A stretch of 56,446 nucleotides of DNA from an uncultured Oscillospiraceae bacterium. Lineage in GTDB: Bacteria; Bacillota; Clostridia; Oscillospirales; Oscillospiraceae. The DNA is taken from assembly GCA_947624585.1 (NCBI GenBank), contig CANQKZ010000003.1:1-56446 (forward strand). The letters run 5' to 3'. Each line of letters begins with the position of its first letter. Within the stretch, counting starts at the first letter, position 1. Below the pieces are notes generated by a model. That model was not told the DNA's origin. It was given only the letters and a program-made list of their open reading frames with translations, and made no database searches. A program made the translations under genes and the position numbers. Shown here one piece after another: positions 42,455 to 51,151 of this stretch.

Positions 42455-42882
42455 GCCGTCCGAAAGGGACGGCGGGGGGTCTTCTTTTCTCTCTTTTGTT
42501 CCGTGGCGGAGAAATGCCACTGCACAAAAGAGAGAAAAGAAGCAAAAGAGAGAAAAGGCCGGTGAGGGCCCGGCGATAGTCCGGGCCCGGCGCTTCGTAA
42601 CGCGGGTCGGCTTCCGCGTTCCGTGTCTGTACGCCTGGGTGGAACCATAGCCGCGCGGTCCTAAGACTTAATTGGTTCCAGCATCAACTTCGCTTGGCCG
42701 CTTACGCTGGCGGTGGACGGTAGGCGGATGGCTCTGTTTGGGGCCGCGCTTTGTGGGGGGGTGTTGTGGAGCCCGTTCTGGGGCGTGTCTGTTGTCTGGG
42801 GGGTCACGTCGCTCTTCAATAAGGTTTTTCAAAATATCTTTGCCGAAGGCAAATTCATTTTGAAAAGAATTTTTATTCCCGA
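42455..42882 (-). repeat. Family A repeat, complete reversed copy of a head-to-head pair
   Basis: Arms CTTCTTTTCTCTCTTTTGT (42481-42499) and 42524-42542, a third purine arm, then the core (CGTAACGCGGGTCGGCTTCC, GCGCGGTCCTAAGACTTAAT, CTTGGCCGCTTACGCTGGCG). The left-end hairpin TTTTTCAAAAT..TTTGCC/GGCAAA..ATTTTGAAAA lies at about 42825-42866. No gene in this region. Confidence 0.75.
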
Positions 42883-42939
42883 AAGGGGAGGAATGCGTTC
42901 CCGGTCCTCCCGTGCGGCGTACAGCCCCGGATGACAACC

Positions 42940-43285
42940 GTTTCAAGGCGGGCCCCACAACGACCGCCCACAAAGCGCGGCCCCAAACAGAGCTACCCAT
43001 CCCCTGACAACCACCGACGTAAGCGGCCAAGCGAAGTTGATGCAGAAACCAATTAAGTCTTCGGACCGCGCGGCTATGGTTCCTCCCAGACGTACCGACC
43101 CCCACCGCGTGAGCCGACCCGCGTTACGAAGCGCCAACCCCGGACACCCACCAACCCCAACCGGCCTTTTCTCTCTTTTGCTTCTTTTCTCTCTTTTGTG
43201 CAGTGGGCCCCCGCCCACGGAACAAAAGAGAGAAAAGAAGACCCCCCGTCCGTCCGCCCCCGGACGGACTTCCCCCCCAAGATGT
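42940..43285 (+). repeat. Family A repeat, forward copy of the head-to-head pair
   Basis: Starts about 60 bases after the reversed copy ends. Core CCCACAAAGCGCGGCCCC, GTAAGCGGCCAAGCGAAGTT and GACCGCGCGGCTATGGTTCC. The right hairpin CTTCTTTTCTCTCTTTTGT (43181-43199) pairs with 43222-43240, and a terminal GTCCGTCC/GGACGGAC hairpin follows. Together with its partner it forms arms of several hundred bases. No gene in 42370-43409. Confidence 0.75.
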
Positions 43286-43342
43286 GGTATCCCCGGAATA
43301 ATGCTGAAACTTTTTATTAAATTTCTGCAAAATTGATTTAAC

Positions 43343-43365
43343 TCCCGGGGGAAGTGTGCTATAAT
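43343..43365 (+). promoter_or_regulatory. Promoter of the U32 gene
   Basis: A perfect TATAAT at 43360-43365, 45 bases before the start codon. The -35 region (TTTAAC at 17 bases) is poor. Confidence 0.5.
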
Positions 43366-43409
43366 GCTTTTATCTATGTGACCTGGAGCCGGGAGGGGGA
43401 GAGTCGGAC

Positions 43410-45482
43410 ATGGCGGGGAAAATCGAGCTTCTTTCGCCCGCGGGGAGCGCCGAGGGCGTGGCCGCCGCGGTGCAGTCCGGGGCGGACGCGGTATATCTGA
43501 GCTTTTCGGCGGGAGAGAAGCGGGAGTCCTGGGAGCTTTCCGAGGACGAGCTGGGCCGGGCGGCCCAGTTCTGCCGGGTCCGGGGCGTGAAGGTGTATGT
43601 GTGCCTGGACTTCCCCGCCGCCGACGACTGGTTCCCCGTGGCCCTGGAGCACGCCCGCAGGGCCTCCCGTATGGGGGCCGACGCGCTGGTGGTCAGCGAC
43701 ATCGGCCTCATCTGGGCCCTCCGCCGGGCTCTCCCCTCCATGCCCATCCACGCCGGGGAGGCGCTGGGCATCCACGACTCGGACGGGGTGAAGCTGTGCG
43801 CCGCCATGGGCGTCACCCGGGTGGCCGTGGCAAGGGAACTGAGTTTGGAGGCGCTGCGGAGGATCTGCCGGGAGGCGTCCATCGAGATCGAGTACCCCGT
43901 CCACGGGCCCCTGTGCCCGGCCTACGCCGGGCAGTGCCTGCTTCCCACTCTCAGGGGCGGCGGCGCGGGGCCGTGCCCCCACTGGTGCCTGAAGGAATTC
44001 GCCGCCGGGACGAAGGAGCGCCACCCCCTGGCCATGAAGGACAACTGCCTTCTTGCAAAGCTGGAGGAGTTGCGGGAGGCGGGCGTTTCCGCCGTGCGCA
44101 TCGACGGGCGGGAGAGGCGTCCCGAGTACGCCGCCGCCGTCACCGGGGTCTACTCCAGGGCCTTGGGCACGGGCCGACGCCCCCCGAAGGAGGACCTGGA
44201 GCTTCTGGAAAACGCCTTCCCCGCCGGGGGCTTCACCTCCGGGTACCTGACGGGCGGGGATTTTGCCGATATGCTGGGCGCCGCCGGGGAGGAGCCCCGA
44301 GGGGACACCCCCTTCTACACGGCGGTGCGGAAAAATTACCTGAACCACGAGTACCAGCGGGTGCCGGTGACCTTCGAGGCGGAGTTGAGGCTGGAGACGC
44401 CCTTCACCCTCACCGCCCGGGACCGGGAGGGCAACGTTGTCTCCGGCGAGGGTTCCGCCACGCCGGAGCTGGCCTTCCACAGCGAGCTGACCCCCGCCAT
44501 GGTCCGCACGGAGCTGTACAACACCGGGGGCACACCCTTCGTCTGCGACGGGGTCACCTGCCGGATACAAAAAGGCATTTACATGGACCCCGCCGAGCTG
44601 GGGCCCGTCCGGGATAAGCTCCTCCGGGAGCTGATGCTCCGCCGCACCGGCTTCACCCCCAGGGCCGAGAGCCGGGAGATGGAGCTGCCGCCCTACCCCT
44701 CCCCCACCGATCCGCCGGTGCTGACGGTTTCTGTGCTGAAATGTTCGCAGCTGTCGAACCGCATCCTGCGGCTGGCCCCGCCGGTGGTCTACCTGCCCCT
44801 GGAGGAGGCGGCCTCGGGGGATAAGCGGCTGGAGCCGTTTCTGGACGACAGGCGCGTCTCCGTCTGCGTTCAGCTGCCTCCCGTGTTGTACGATTCGGAG
44901 CTGGGAAAAATAACCGGCCTCCTGCTGAAGGTCCGCCAGATGGGCGTCACGGAGGCCGCCGTCTCCAACCCCGGCCACATCGTCTTCGCCCGGAAGCTGG
45001 GCTTCGCGGTCCGGGGGGACACGGGCCTCAACGTGCGCAACTCCGGCGCTCTGGCGGTACTGCTGAGCCTGAAGCTCAAATCCGCCGCCCTGGCCATGGA
45101 CCTGAACGCGCCCCGGGTGCGGGGGATGAAGAAATATCTGGACACCGAGCTTGTGGTCTACGGACGTATGCCCCTGATGGTCACCGCCGGATGCCTCATC
45201 CGGGCCAGGACCGGCGTCTGCTCCTGCGACACGGCCCTGAGCTTCCCGGACTCCCAGGGCTTTGAATGCCCGGTGACCAGGGGCTTCGAGTGTCGGAACA
45301 CCCTGTGGAGCTCCCAGAAGCTCCACCTCATCCGCCGGAGCCGCGAGTATCTGTCCGCCGGACTCTGGGGCGTGCGCCTGGCTTTCACCACCGAGAACGC
45401 CGACGAGTGCGCCAGGATCTGCGAGCGGTACCTGGAGCTGGGCTCCTACGAGCCCGGGACCACCACCGAAGGGAAATTCTGA
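43410..45482 (+). CDS. U32 family peptidase-like protein (tRNA/rRNA hydroxylation type)
   Basis: A 690-residue protein of the U32 family, whose studied members (TrhP, RlhA) hydroxylate RNA bases rather than cleave proteins. The N-terminal barrel has ELLSPAGSAEGVAAAVQSGADAVY and the cysteine motif HGPLCPAYAGQCLLP followed by CPHWC, matching the family's metal/cluster cysteines. The C-terminal part (about 330-690) is a long-form extension with a second barrel-like region (VSNPGHIVFARKLGF; GRMPLMVTAGCLIRARTGVCSC). Roughly 250-290 residues longer than short U32 proteins. Substrate unassigned. It starts the 43.4-46 kb plus-strand run. Confidence 0.85.
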   Translation: MAGKIELLSPAGSAEGVAAAVQSGADAVYLSFSAGEKRESWELSEDELGRAAQFCRVRGVKVYVCLDFPAADDWFPVALEHARRASRMGADALVVSDIGLIWALRRALPSMPIHAGEALGIHDSDGVKLCAAMGVTRVAVARELSLEALRRICREASIEIEYPVHGPLCPAYAGQCLLPTLRGGGAGPCPHWCLKEFAAGTKERHPLAMKDNCLLAKLEELREAGVSAVRIDGRERRPEYAAAVTGVYSRALGTGRRPPKEDLELLENAFPAGGFTSGYLTGGDFADMLGAAGEEPRGDTPFYTAVRKNYLNHEYQRVPVTFEAELRLETPFTLTARDREGNVVSGEGSATPELAFHSELTPAMVRTELYNTGGTPFVCDGVTCRIQKGIYMDPAELGPVRDKLLRELMLRRTGFTPRAESREMELPPYPSPTDPPVLTVSVLKCSQLSNRILRLAPPVVYLPLEEAASGDKRLEPFLDDRRVSVCVQLPPVLYDSELGKITGLLLKVRQMGVTEAAVSNPGHIVFARKLGFAVRGDTGLNVRNSGALAVLLSLKLKSAALAMDLNAPRVRGMKKYLDTELVVYGRMPLMVTAGCLIRARTGVCSCDTALSFPDSQGFECPVTRGFECRNTLWSSQKLHLIRRSREYLSAGLWGVRLAFTTENADECARICERYLELGSYEPGTTTEGKF

Positions 45483-45532
45483 ATTTTGATATACATTACA
45501 TCTTTTATTTCCACGAGACAGGAGTTTTTTCG

Positions 45533-46120
45533 ATGATCGTTCTGGCGTCCGCCTCCCCCCGCCGGAGGGAGCTGCTTGCGAATATGGGCATCCGGGATTT
45601 CGCCGTCCGCCCCTCCGCCCACGAGGAGCCCTTTGACCCGGCCCTGGAGCCGGGGGAGGCCGTGGAGCGGATCGCGCTTGCGAAGGGGCGGGACATCGCC
45701 GCCTCCGTGTCCCCCGGGGATGTTGTCGTGGCGGCGGACACGCTGGTTTTTCTGGACGGGCGGCCCCTGGGCAAACCCCGGGATGAGCCGGACGCGGCAG
45801 GTATGCTCCGGGCCCTGTCGGGGCGGGAACACACGGTGATCACCGGCCTTGCCGTATTGCGGGACGGGGCGGCGTACACCGCCCATGAGGCCACGTCTGT
45901 CCGGTTCCTGCCCCTTTCCGAGGCGCAGATCGGGTGGTACGTGTCCACCGGCGAGCCTCTGGACAAGGCGGGGGCCTACGGCATACAGGGGCTGGGTTCC
46001 ATGCTGGTGGAGGGGATCCGGGGGGACTACTTCAACGTGGTGGGCCTGCCCGCGGCGCGGCTTGCGAAGCTCCTGGGGCTGGCCGGATACAACGTTTTTT
46101 CAAAGGGTGAGAGAGGTTGA
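45533..46120 (+). CDS. maf: Maf family nucleoside triphosphate pyrophosphatase
   Basis: A 195-residue house-cleaning enzyme that hydrolyses non-canonical or dTTP/UTP nucleotides. The family opening IVLASASPRRRELL, then ADTLVFLDGRPLGKP, GREHTVITGL and KAGAYGIQGLGSMLVEGIRGDYFNVVGLP. The start follows GGAG. Its stop overlaps the mreC start. Maf next to mre genes is a common Firmicutes arrangement linked to septum control. Confidence 0.95.
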   Translation: MIVLASASPRRRELLANMGIRDFAVRPSAHEEPFDPALEPGEAVERIALAKGRDIAASVSPGDVVVAADTLVFLDGRPLGKPRDEPDAAGMLRALSGREHTVITGLAVLRDGAAYTAHEATSVRFLPLSEAQIGWYVSTGEPLDKAGAYGIQGLGSMLVEGIRGDYFNVVGLPAARLAKLLGLAGYNVFSKGERG

Positions 46121-46959
46121 AGGATTTTATCTCCAAAAAGGTGATCTATATTGGCCTTGCGGCCATCCTAGTGGCCGTCCTGGCCGCCGTCACCATGGCG
46201 CTGACGGGCGGGAGCGCGGGCTTCGCGGCCATGCTGTCCGAGCCCTTCTTCAAGCCGGTGAAGAGCGCCATGACAAGTCTTGTGGGCTCTCTGGAGCACA
46301 TCTACGGGTACCTCTACCGGTACGACGAGCTGGAGACGGAGAACGCCGCCCTGAAGGTGCGCGTCGCCCAGCTGGAGCAGGAGTACCGGGAGTACACGGA
46401 GATCAACGAGGAGAACAGCCGTCTCCGTTCCCTCCTGGGCTTCGTGGAGCGCCACGAGGAGATGAAGCTGGAGCCCGCCACCCTCATCAGCTGGACCGCC
46501 TCCAACTTCTCCTCCTCCTTCACCGCCAGCAAGGGGTCCTCCTCCGGCATTGAGCTCTACGACCCGGTGGTGGACGAGTACGGGTACCTGGTGGGCCAGG
46601 TCACCTCCGTCACCGACTCCACCTGCGTGGTCTCCACGGTCATCGACACCACCCTGAGCCTGGGCGCGCAGATGAGCGAGAACGGCGAGACGGGCGTTGC
46701 CGGGGGCGACTTCGAGCTCCTCAAGCAGGGGGATCTGAAGCTGTCCTACATCGGCGACAGCACCGACGTGGTCATCGGGAGCACCGTGGTCACCTCCGGT
46801 TCCGGCGGGGTCTACCCGGCGGGGCTGGTCATCGGCTCCGTCTCCGGCGTGGCGGTCAGCTCCTCCGGCCTCGACCCTTACGCTATCGTGGAACCGGCGG
46901 CGGACATCGAGAACCTGGTACACATCTATGTCATCCGCGACTTCGCTGTCAGCGAGTGA
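46117..46959 (+). CDS. mreC: Rod-shape protein MreC
   Basis: A 280-residue elongasome scaffold: one N-terminal membrane span (about 9-29), a coiled coil (about 65-100: DELETENAALKVRVAQLEQEYREY) and the periplasmic-type double beta-barrel. Standard length. The start is a TTG overlapping the maf stop (TTGA). A GTG eight codons in lacks a ribosome site. mreD and mrdA follow, but mreB, which usually precedes mreC, is not in the window. Confidence 0.93.
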   Translation: MKDFISKKVIYIGLAAILVAVLAAVTMALTGGSAGFAAMLSEPFFKPVKSAMTSLVGSLEHIYGYLYRYDELETENAALKVRVAQLEQEYREYTEINEENSRLRSLLGFVERHEEMKLEPATLISWTASNFSSSFTASKGSSSGIELYDPVVDEYGYLVGQVTSVTDSTCVVSTVIDTTLSLGAQMSENGETGVAGGDFELLKQGDLKLSYIGDSTDVVIGSTVVTSGSGGVYPAGLVIGSVSGVAVSSSGLDPYAIVEPAADIENLVHIYVIRDFAVSE

Positions 46960-46972
46960 GGGGGGCGGCGGT

Positions 46973-47491
46973 ATGCTCAGACGTAAAAACAGCGCCCCGG
47001 TGAAGGCGCTGATCCTGGCCCCCTATCTCCTGATCCTGTACATCCTCCAGTCCACGCTCTTCACACACATCGAGCTTCTGGGCGTAAAGCCCCTGCTCCT
47101 GCCCGTGGCGGCGGCGGGGATCTCCCTCTTCTGCGGGAGGGTGGAGGGCGGCGTCTTCGGCCTCTTCGCCGGGATCCTCATGGACCTCTCCTACAACCAG
47201 CTCACCGTCCAGTTCACGCTTTTGCTCACGTTCCTGGGCGTCCTCCTGGGGCTTTTGTCGGACACCGTCCTGGTCCAGGGCTTCCCCTCCTTCCTCCTCA
47301 GCTGCGTGCTGGAGCTGGCCCTCATCTCCGTCTATCAGGTCCTGTCCGCCGCGGTCCTCCACAGCGCCCCCATGGCGGCCGCCGCCGGGGTGGGCCTTAG
47401 GCAGACGGCCTACTCGCTCCTCTTCTCCCTGCCCGTCTACTACTTCTCCCGCTTCTACTGCCGCGTCACAAGGCAGGGACGGGGGATTTGA
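46973..47491 (+). CDS. mreD: Rod-shape protein MreD
   Basis: A 172-residue polytopic membrane protein with five or six spans (ALILAPYLLILYILQSTLF, LLLPVAAAGISLFCG, GVFGLFAGILMDLSYNQ and others). The GLFAGILMDL segment is typical of MreD. It starts 13 bases after mreC with GAGGGGGG upstream. Partner of MreC in linking wall synthases. Confidence 0.9.
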   Translation: MLRRKNSAPVKALILAPYLLILYILQSTLFTHIELLGVKPLLLPVAAAGISLFCGRVEGGVFGLFAGILMDLSYNQLTVQFTLLLTFLGVLLGLLSDTVLVQGFPSFLLSCVLELALISVYQVLSAAVLHSAPMAAAAGVGLRQTAYSLLFSLPVYYFSRFYCRVTRQGRGI

Positions 47492-47522
47492 CCGGCATTC
47501 GTTTCTCCTGTGAGGTGAAGAT

Positions 47523-49652
47523 ATGGAAAAATACGTAAAGCCCTCCCGTCTCATCGCCATGGCGCTGGTCCTGGCGGTACTGCTCACCGTCTACGCCCTG
47601 ACGCTCTACCGCATCGAGGCGCTGGACGTGAAGGCGCTGACGGACACCTCCGGCAGCCTCACCGCCGTCACCACCACGGTGAAGGCGGCCCGGGGACCCA
47701 TTCTGGACAGGAACGGGACGCTGCTGGTGTCGGACCGGGAGGTCCACGACATCACTATCGTCCGCACCTCCCTTCTCCGGGAGGAGGACCCCAACGGCAC
47801 GGTGCTGAAGCTCCTGAACAAGGCCGACGAACTGGGCGTGGAGCACACGGACACCTTCCCCGTCACCACCACCGCCCCCTTTGAGTTCGACGCCTACGCC
47901 TCCAACACCCAGAGGAGCTGGATGACGGAGTATTACAAATATTTCAAGAACACCCTGGAAACCTACTTCGAGCGGCCCATGGACTACTCGGACGCCAACG
48001 CGGGGCTCACCGCCACGGAGCTCATCAGTTGGATGCGGGAGCACTACTCCATCCCCTACACCGTCCCGGCGGAGGACGCCCGGCGGATCATCGGCGTCCG
48101 GTGGGAGCTGGAGGTGCGGGTCCCCGTCCAGACCAACGACTACGTCTTCGCCGAGGATGTGCCCGACGAGCTGGTGAGCTTCATCGCCGAGCAGAACATG
48201 ACGAGCGTGGTCATCTCCACCCGCTCGGTCCGGGAGTACCACACCGACCACGCGGCGCACCTCCTGGGCTACGTGGGCGCCATGACCCGGGACCAGTACA
48301 ACGACACCTACAAGGCCCTGGGCTACCCCCTCAACGCCCAGGTGGGCCAGTCCGGCGTGGAGGCGGCCTTTGAGGAGTACCTTCACGGCACCGACGGGAA
48401 GATGACCGTCTACCGGGACGCCTCCGGCGCCGTCAACGACGTGGTGACCCAGACCCAAGCCCGGGCCGGAAACTGCGTGTTCCTGACCATCGACATCGGC
48501 CTCCAGGCGGCCACCGAGGCGGCGCTGGAGACCACCATCACCGAGATGAATGCCCAGCGTCTCCAGGAGGCCGAGGAGAACACCCCCTCCAACGAGGCGT
48601 ATCAGGAGCCGGAGCTGGCGAAGGGCGGCGCGGCCGTGATGCTGGAGGTGGACACCGGCGAGGTGCTGGCTATGGCGAGCTACCCCTTTTACGACCCCGC
48701 CGACTACTACACCAACTATTCGGAGCTTTCCTCCGACACCGACAGGTCCCCGCTGACCAACAGGGCCATCGCCGGTATCTATAACCCCGGCTCCACCTTC
48801 AAGATGGTCACCGCCTACGCGGGCCTCTCCGGCGGGACCATCACCACCGAGACCACCTTCGACTGCACCGGCCGGTACATGGAGTACGCCGCCAACCTCT
48901 ACACGCCCCGCTGCACCGGCCGCCACGGGCCTTTGAACGTGGTGGGCGCCCTGGAGAAGTCCTGTAACGTGTTTTTCTTCTCTCTGGGCGACAAGATGGG
49001 CATCAACCGCATGGAGGAGACCGCCCGGCTCTTCGGCTTCGGCGAGCGCACGGGCATCGAGCTCAACGACAAGGCCGGTTACGTGGCATCCCGTGAGCGC
49101 AAGAAGCAGGTCCTGCCCGACGAGGGCTGGTACGCCGCCGACACGCTGATGACCGCCATCGGACAGGGCTACAGCCAGTTCACCCCGGTGCAGATGGCAA
49201 ACTACGTGGCCACCATCGCCAACGGCGGCACCCTCCGGAACCTGACCATGCTGCGCAACGTGTCCAGCTTCGACTATTCCGACATCCTCCTCAAAAAGGA
49301 ACCCACCGTCCGCCGGGTCATCGACGACTCCAACGGGTACATCCCGGTGCTCCAGCGGGGTATGCGGGCCGTTGCCAGGACCGGCACCGCCCGGTTGGCC
49401 CTGGCCAACTACCAGGTGGAGGTGGCGGCCAAGACCGGCACCGTCCAGTCCGACACCTCCGACGTGAACGACGGCGTTTTCGTCTGCTTCGCGCCCTACA
49501 ACGACCCCGAGATCGCCATCGCCGTGGTGGTGGAGAAGGGCGGCTCCGGCTCCGCCATCATCCAGATCGCCAAGGACATGATGGACGCCTACTTCTCCGA
49601 CTCCGGCCTCTCCGCCCAGAGCATCTACACGGACAATTCCCTCATGCGGTGA
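47523..49652 (+). CDS. mrdA: Penicillin-binding protein 2 (MrdA/PBP2)
   Basis: A 709-residue class B transpeptidase for elongation. Signal anchor (about 12-30), PBP dimerisation region with RGPILDRNG and EYHTDHAAHLLGYVG, and a transpeptidase domain with STFK (S424, K427), SCN (S480) and KTGT (K637). Complete, with no truncation. Follows mreD by 31 bases. Its SEDS partner RodA is not adjacent: the only SEDS gene in the window has its own PBP at 13.6 kb. Confidence 0.96.
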   Translation: MEKYVKPSRLIAMALVLAVLLTVYALTLYRIEALDVKALTDTSGSLTAVTTTVKAARGPILDRNGTLLVSDREVHDITIVRTSLLREEDPNGTVLKLLNKADELGVEHTDTFPVTTTAPFEFDAYASNTQRSWMTEYYKYFKNTLETYFERPMDYSDANAGLTATELISWMREHYSIPYTVPAEDARRIIGVRWELEVRVPVQTNDYVFAEDVPDELVSFIAEQNMTSVVISTRSVREYHTDHAAHLLGYVGAMTRDQYNDTYKALGYPLNAQVGQSGVEAAFEEYLHGTDGKMTVYRDASGAVNDVVTQTQARAGNCVFLTIDIGLQAATEAALETTITEMNAQRLQEAEENTPSNEAYQEPELAKGGAAVMLEVDTGEVLAMASYPFYDPADYYTNYSELSSDTDRSPLTNRAIAGIYNPGSTFKMVTAYAGLSGGTITTETTFDCTGRYMEYAANLYTPRCTGRHGPLNVVGALEKSCNVFFFSLGDKMGINRMEETARLFGFGERTGIELNDKAGYVASRERKKQVLPDEGWYAADTLMTAIGQGYSQFTPVQMANYVATIANGGTLRNLTMLRNVSSFDYSDILLKKEPTVRRVIDDSNGYIPVLQRGMRAVARTGTARLALANYQVEVAAKTGTVQSDTSDVNDGVFVCFAPYNDPEIAIAVVVEKGGSGSAIIQIAKDMMDAYFSDSGLSAQSIYTDNSLMR

Positions 49653-49797
49653 CGGGCTTCCGGCAAAACGCTTTTTTGCATGGTAAATTGATTCGCTTTA
49701 TCGCTAAATCGTTTGAGAATTTGTGGATTTTGCCCAAAATCTTGAAGCAATTTCCTGAAAATATCCGAAATGTGAATAAGAATTTCCCTGATTCCGC

Positions 49798-49826
49798 TTG
49801 CAAAAACGGGACACTTCATATATAAT
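49798..49826 (+). promoter_or_regulatory. minD promoter
   Basis: TTGCAA, a 17-base spacer and a perfect TATAAT, 18 bases before the start codon. It lies in an AT-rich 190-base gap after mrdA that otherwise shows no gene. Confidence 0.65.
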
Positions 49827-49843
49827 TCCAAGTGGGGGGTCAT

Positions 49844-50581
49844 ATGGGTACATCGATCGTGATAGCCTCCGGCAAGGGCGGCACCGGCAAGACGGCCAGT
49901 ACCGCCGCCATAGGCTCTTTTCTGGCGCGCTCCGGGCACAGGACCCTGTGCGTGGATATGGACGCGGCCCTTCGCAACCTGGACCTGACGCTGGGCCTCG
50001 CGGAGCGGGTCGCCTTTGACTTCGTGGACGTGCTCTCCGGGCGCGTCTCCCATTCCGACGCGGTGACCGCCCACCCGGACATCGACAATCTCTTCTTCCT
50101 CTCCGCCCCCACGGACCTTCCGGGGGAGGAGACGGCGGAGAACTTCCGGGAGCTTCTGGGGACCCTCACCGGGGAATACGAGTACGTCCTTCTGGACTCC
50201 CCGGCGGGCATCGGTCCCGGTTTCCGGCTGGCCGCCGCCGGAGCGGACATGGGGATCGTGGTGGCGACCGGCGACATCTCCAGCCTCCGGGACGGACAGC
50301 GCACCGCCCAGGAGCTTCGCGCTCTCGGTGTTTCGGAGATCCGCCTGCTGGTCAACCGCGTCAGCCCCCGGACCTTCCGGCGCATCCGCCGCACGGTGGA
50401 CGACGTGATCGACACCGTGGGCGCCCGCCTCATCGGCGTGGTCAGCGAGGACAACGCCGTCTCCATGGCGGGAAATCTGGAGGCGCCCCTTATCAACTAC
50501 GGCGCCCGCCGCGCCTGGGGCCAGTTCAAAAACGTGGCCGCCCGCCTCACCGGGGAAAAGGTGAAGCTCTCCCGGTTGTGA
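49844..50581 (+). CDS. minD: MinD-like septum-site ATPase
   Basis: A 245-residue deviant-Walker ParA/MinD ATPase. Motif SGKGGTGKT near the N-terminus (signature lysines), DMDAALRNLDLTLGL and the switch region LLDSPAGIGPG. The tail (FKNVAARLTGEKVKL) may form the membrane-targeting amphipathic helix. minC and minE are not adjacent, although the order mrdA-minD-mgsA matches Clostridium clusters that normally include them. It could instead be a related ParA-type positioning factor. The start has GGGGGG upstream. Confidence 0.85.
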   Translation: MGTSIVIASGKGGTGKTASTAAIGSFLARSGHRTLCVDMDAALRNLDLTLGLAERVAFDFVDVLSGRVSHSDAVTAHPDIDNLFFLSAPTDLPGEETAENFRELLGTLTGEYEYVLLDSPAGIGPGFRLAAAGADMGIVVATGDISSLRDGQRTAQELRALGVSEIRLLVNRVSPRTFRRIRRTVDDVIDTVGARLIGVVSEDNAVSMAGNLEAPLINYGARRAWGQFKNVAARLTGEKVKLSRL

Positions 50582-50644
50582 GAGACGGGGACTTTTGGCT
50601 TTGTAAGATATTTCAATTTTTAATTTATAAAGGCTGGTGACGGT

Positions 50645-51046
50645 ATGAACATTGCATTGATGGCACACGACAGGAAGAAGGAACTGATGGTGCAGTTTTG
50701 CATCGCCTACTGCGGGATCCTATCCCAGCACTCCATTTGCGCCACGAACACCACCGGACGGCTCGTGAAGGAGGCCACGGGCCTGCCCATAGACCTGTAC
50801 TTGTCCTGCGATCAGGGGGGAGATCAGCAGATGGCGGCGAGGCTCGCCTACAACGAGCTGGACCTGGTGCTGTTCTTCTCCGACCCCACCGACCCCAGGG
50901 CGATGGCCTCCACCAACAAGATCGGAAGACTGTGCGACCAGCAGAACGTGCCCTTCGCCACCAACGTGGCCACCGCCGAGGTGCTGATCCGGGGCCTGAA
51001 GGACGGGATGCTGGACTGGCGCGACATCGTGAACCCCAAGAAGTGA
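50645..51046 (+). CDS. mgsA: Methylglyoxal synthase
   Basis: Converts dihydroxyacetone phosphate to methylglyoxal, a bypass under phosphate limitation or sugar overload. It has 133 residues, short but complete: MNIALMAHDRKKELM, TTGRLV, LSCDQGGDQQMAARLAYNELDLVLFFSDP and NVPFATNVATAEVLI. The catalytic Asp of DQGGDQQ is present. The lysine/arginine phosphate contacts in HDRKK and NTTGR are present. Confidence 0.95.
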   Translation: MNIALMAHDRKKELMVQFCIAYCGILSQHSICATNTTGRLVKEATGLPIDLYLSCDQGGDQQMAARLAYNELDLVLFFSDPTDPRAMASTNKIGRLCDQQNVPFATNVATAEVLIRGLKDGMLDWRDIVNPKK

Positions 51047-51103
51047 CGCGGTCCGCCGCATGAGCGCGGCGCGAAAAGGAAAATCACAAAACAGAAGATC
51101 ATT

Positions 51104-51133
51104 CCCCCGCTTTTTCGGGCGGGGGCTTTGTTT
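51104..51133 (+). terminator. Intrinsic terminator of mgsA
   Basis: CCCCCGC / GCGGGGG with a pyrimidine loop, followed by CTTTGTTTG, just before the hisS ribosome site. Confidence 0.7.
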
Positions 51134-51151
51134 GCGAAAGGACATTTATTC

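Noticed and set aside
51047-51151. Possible His leader peptide or T-box before hisS
   Set aside because: A short ORF from 51060 has no histidine cluster, no T-box motif is present, and the hairpin at 51104-51133 is well explained as the mgsA terminator.
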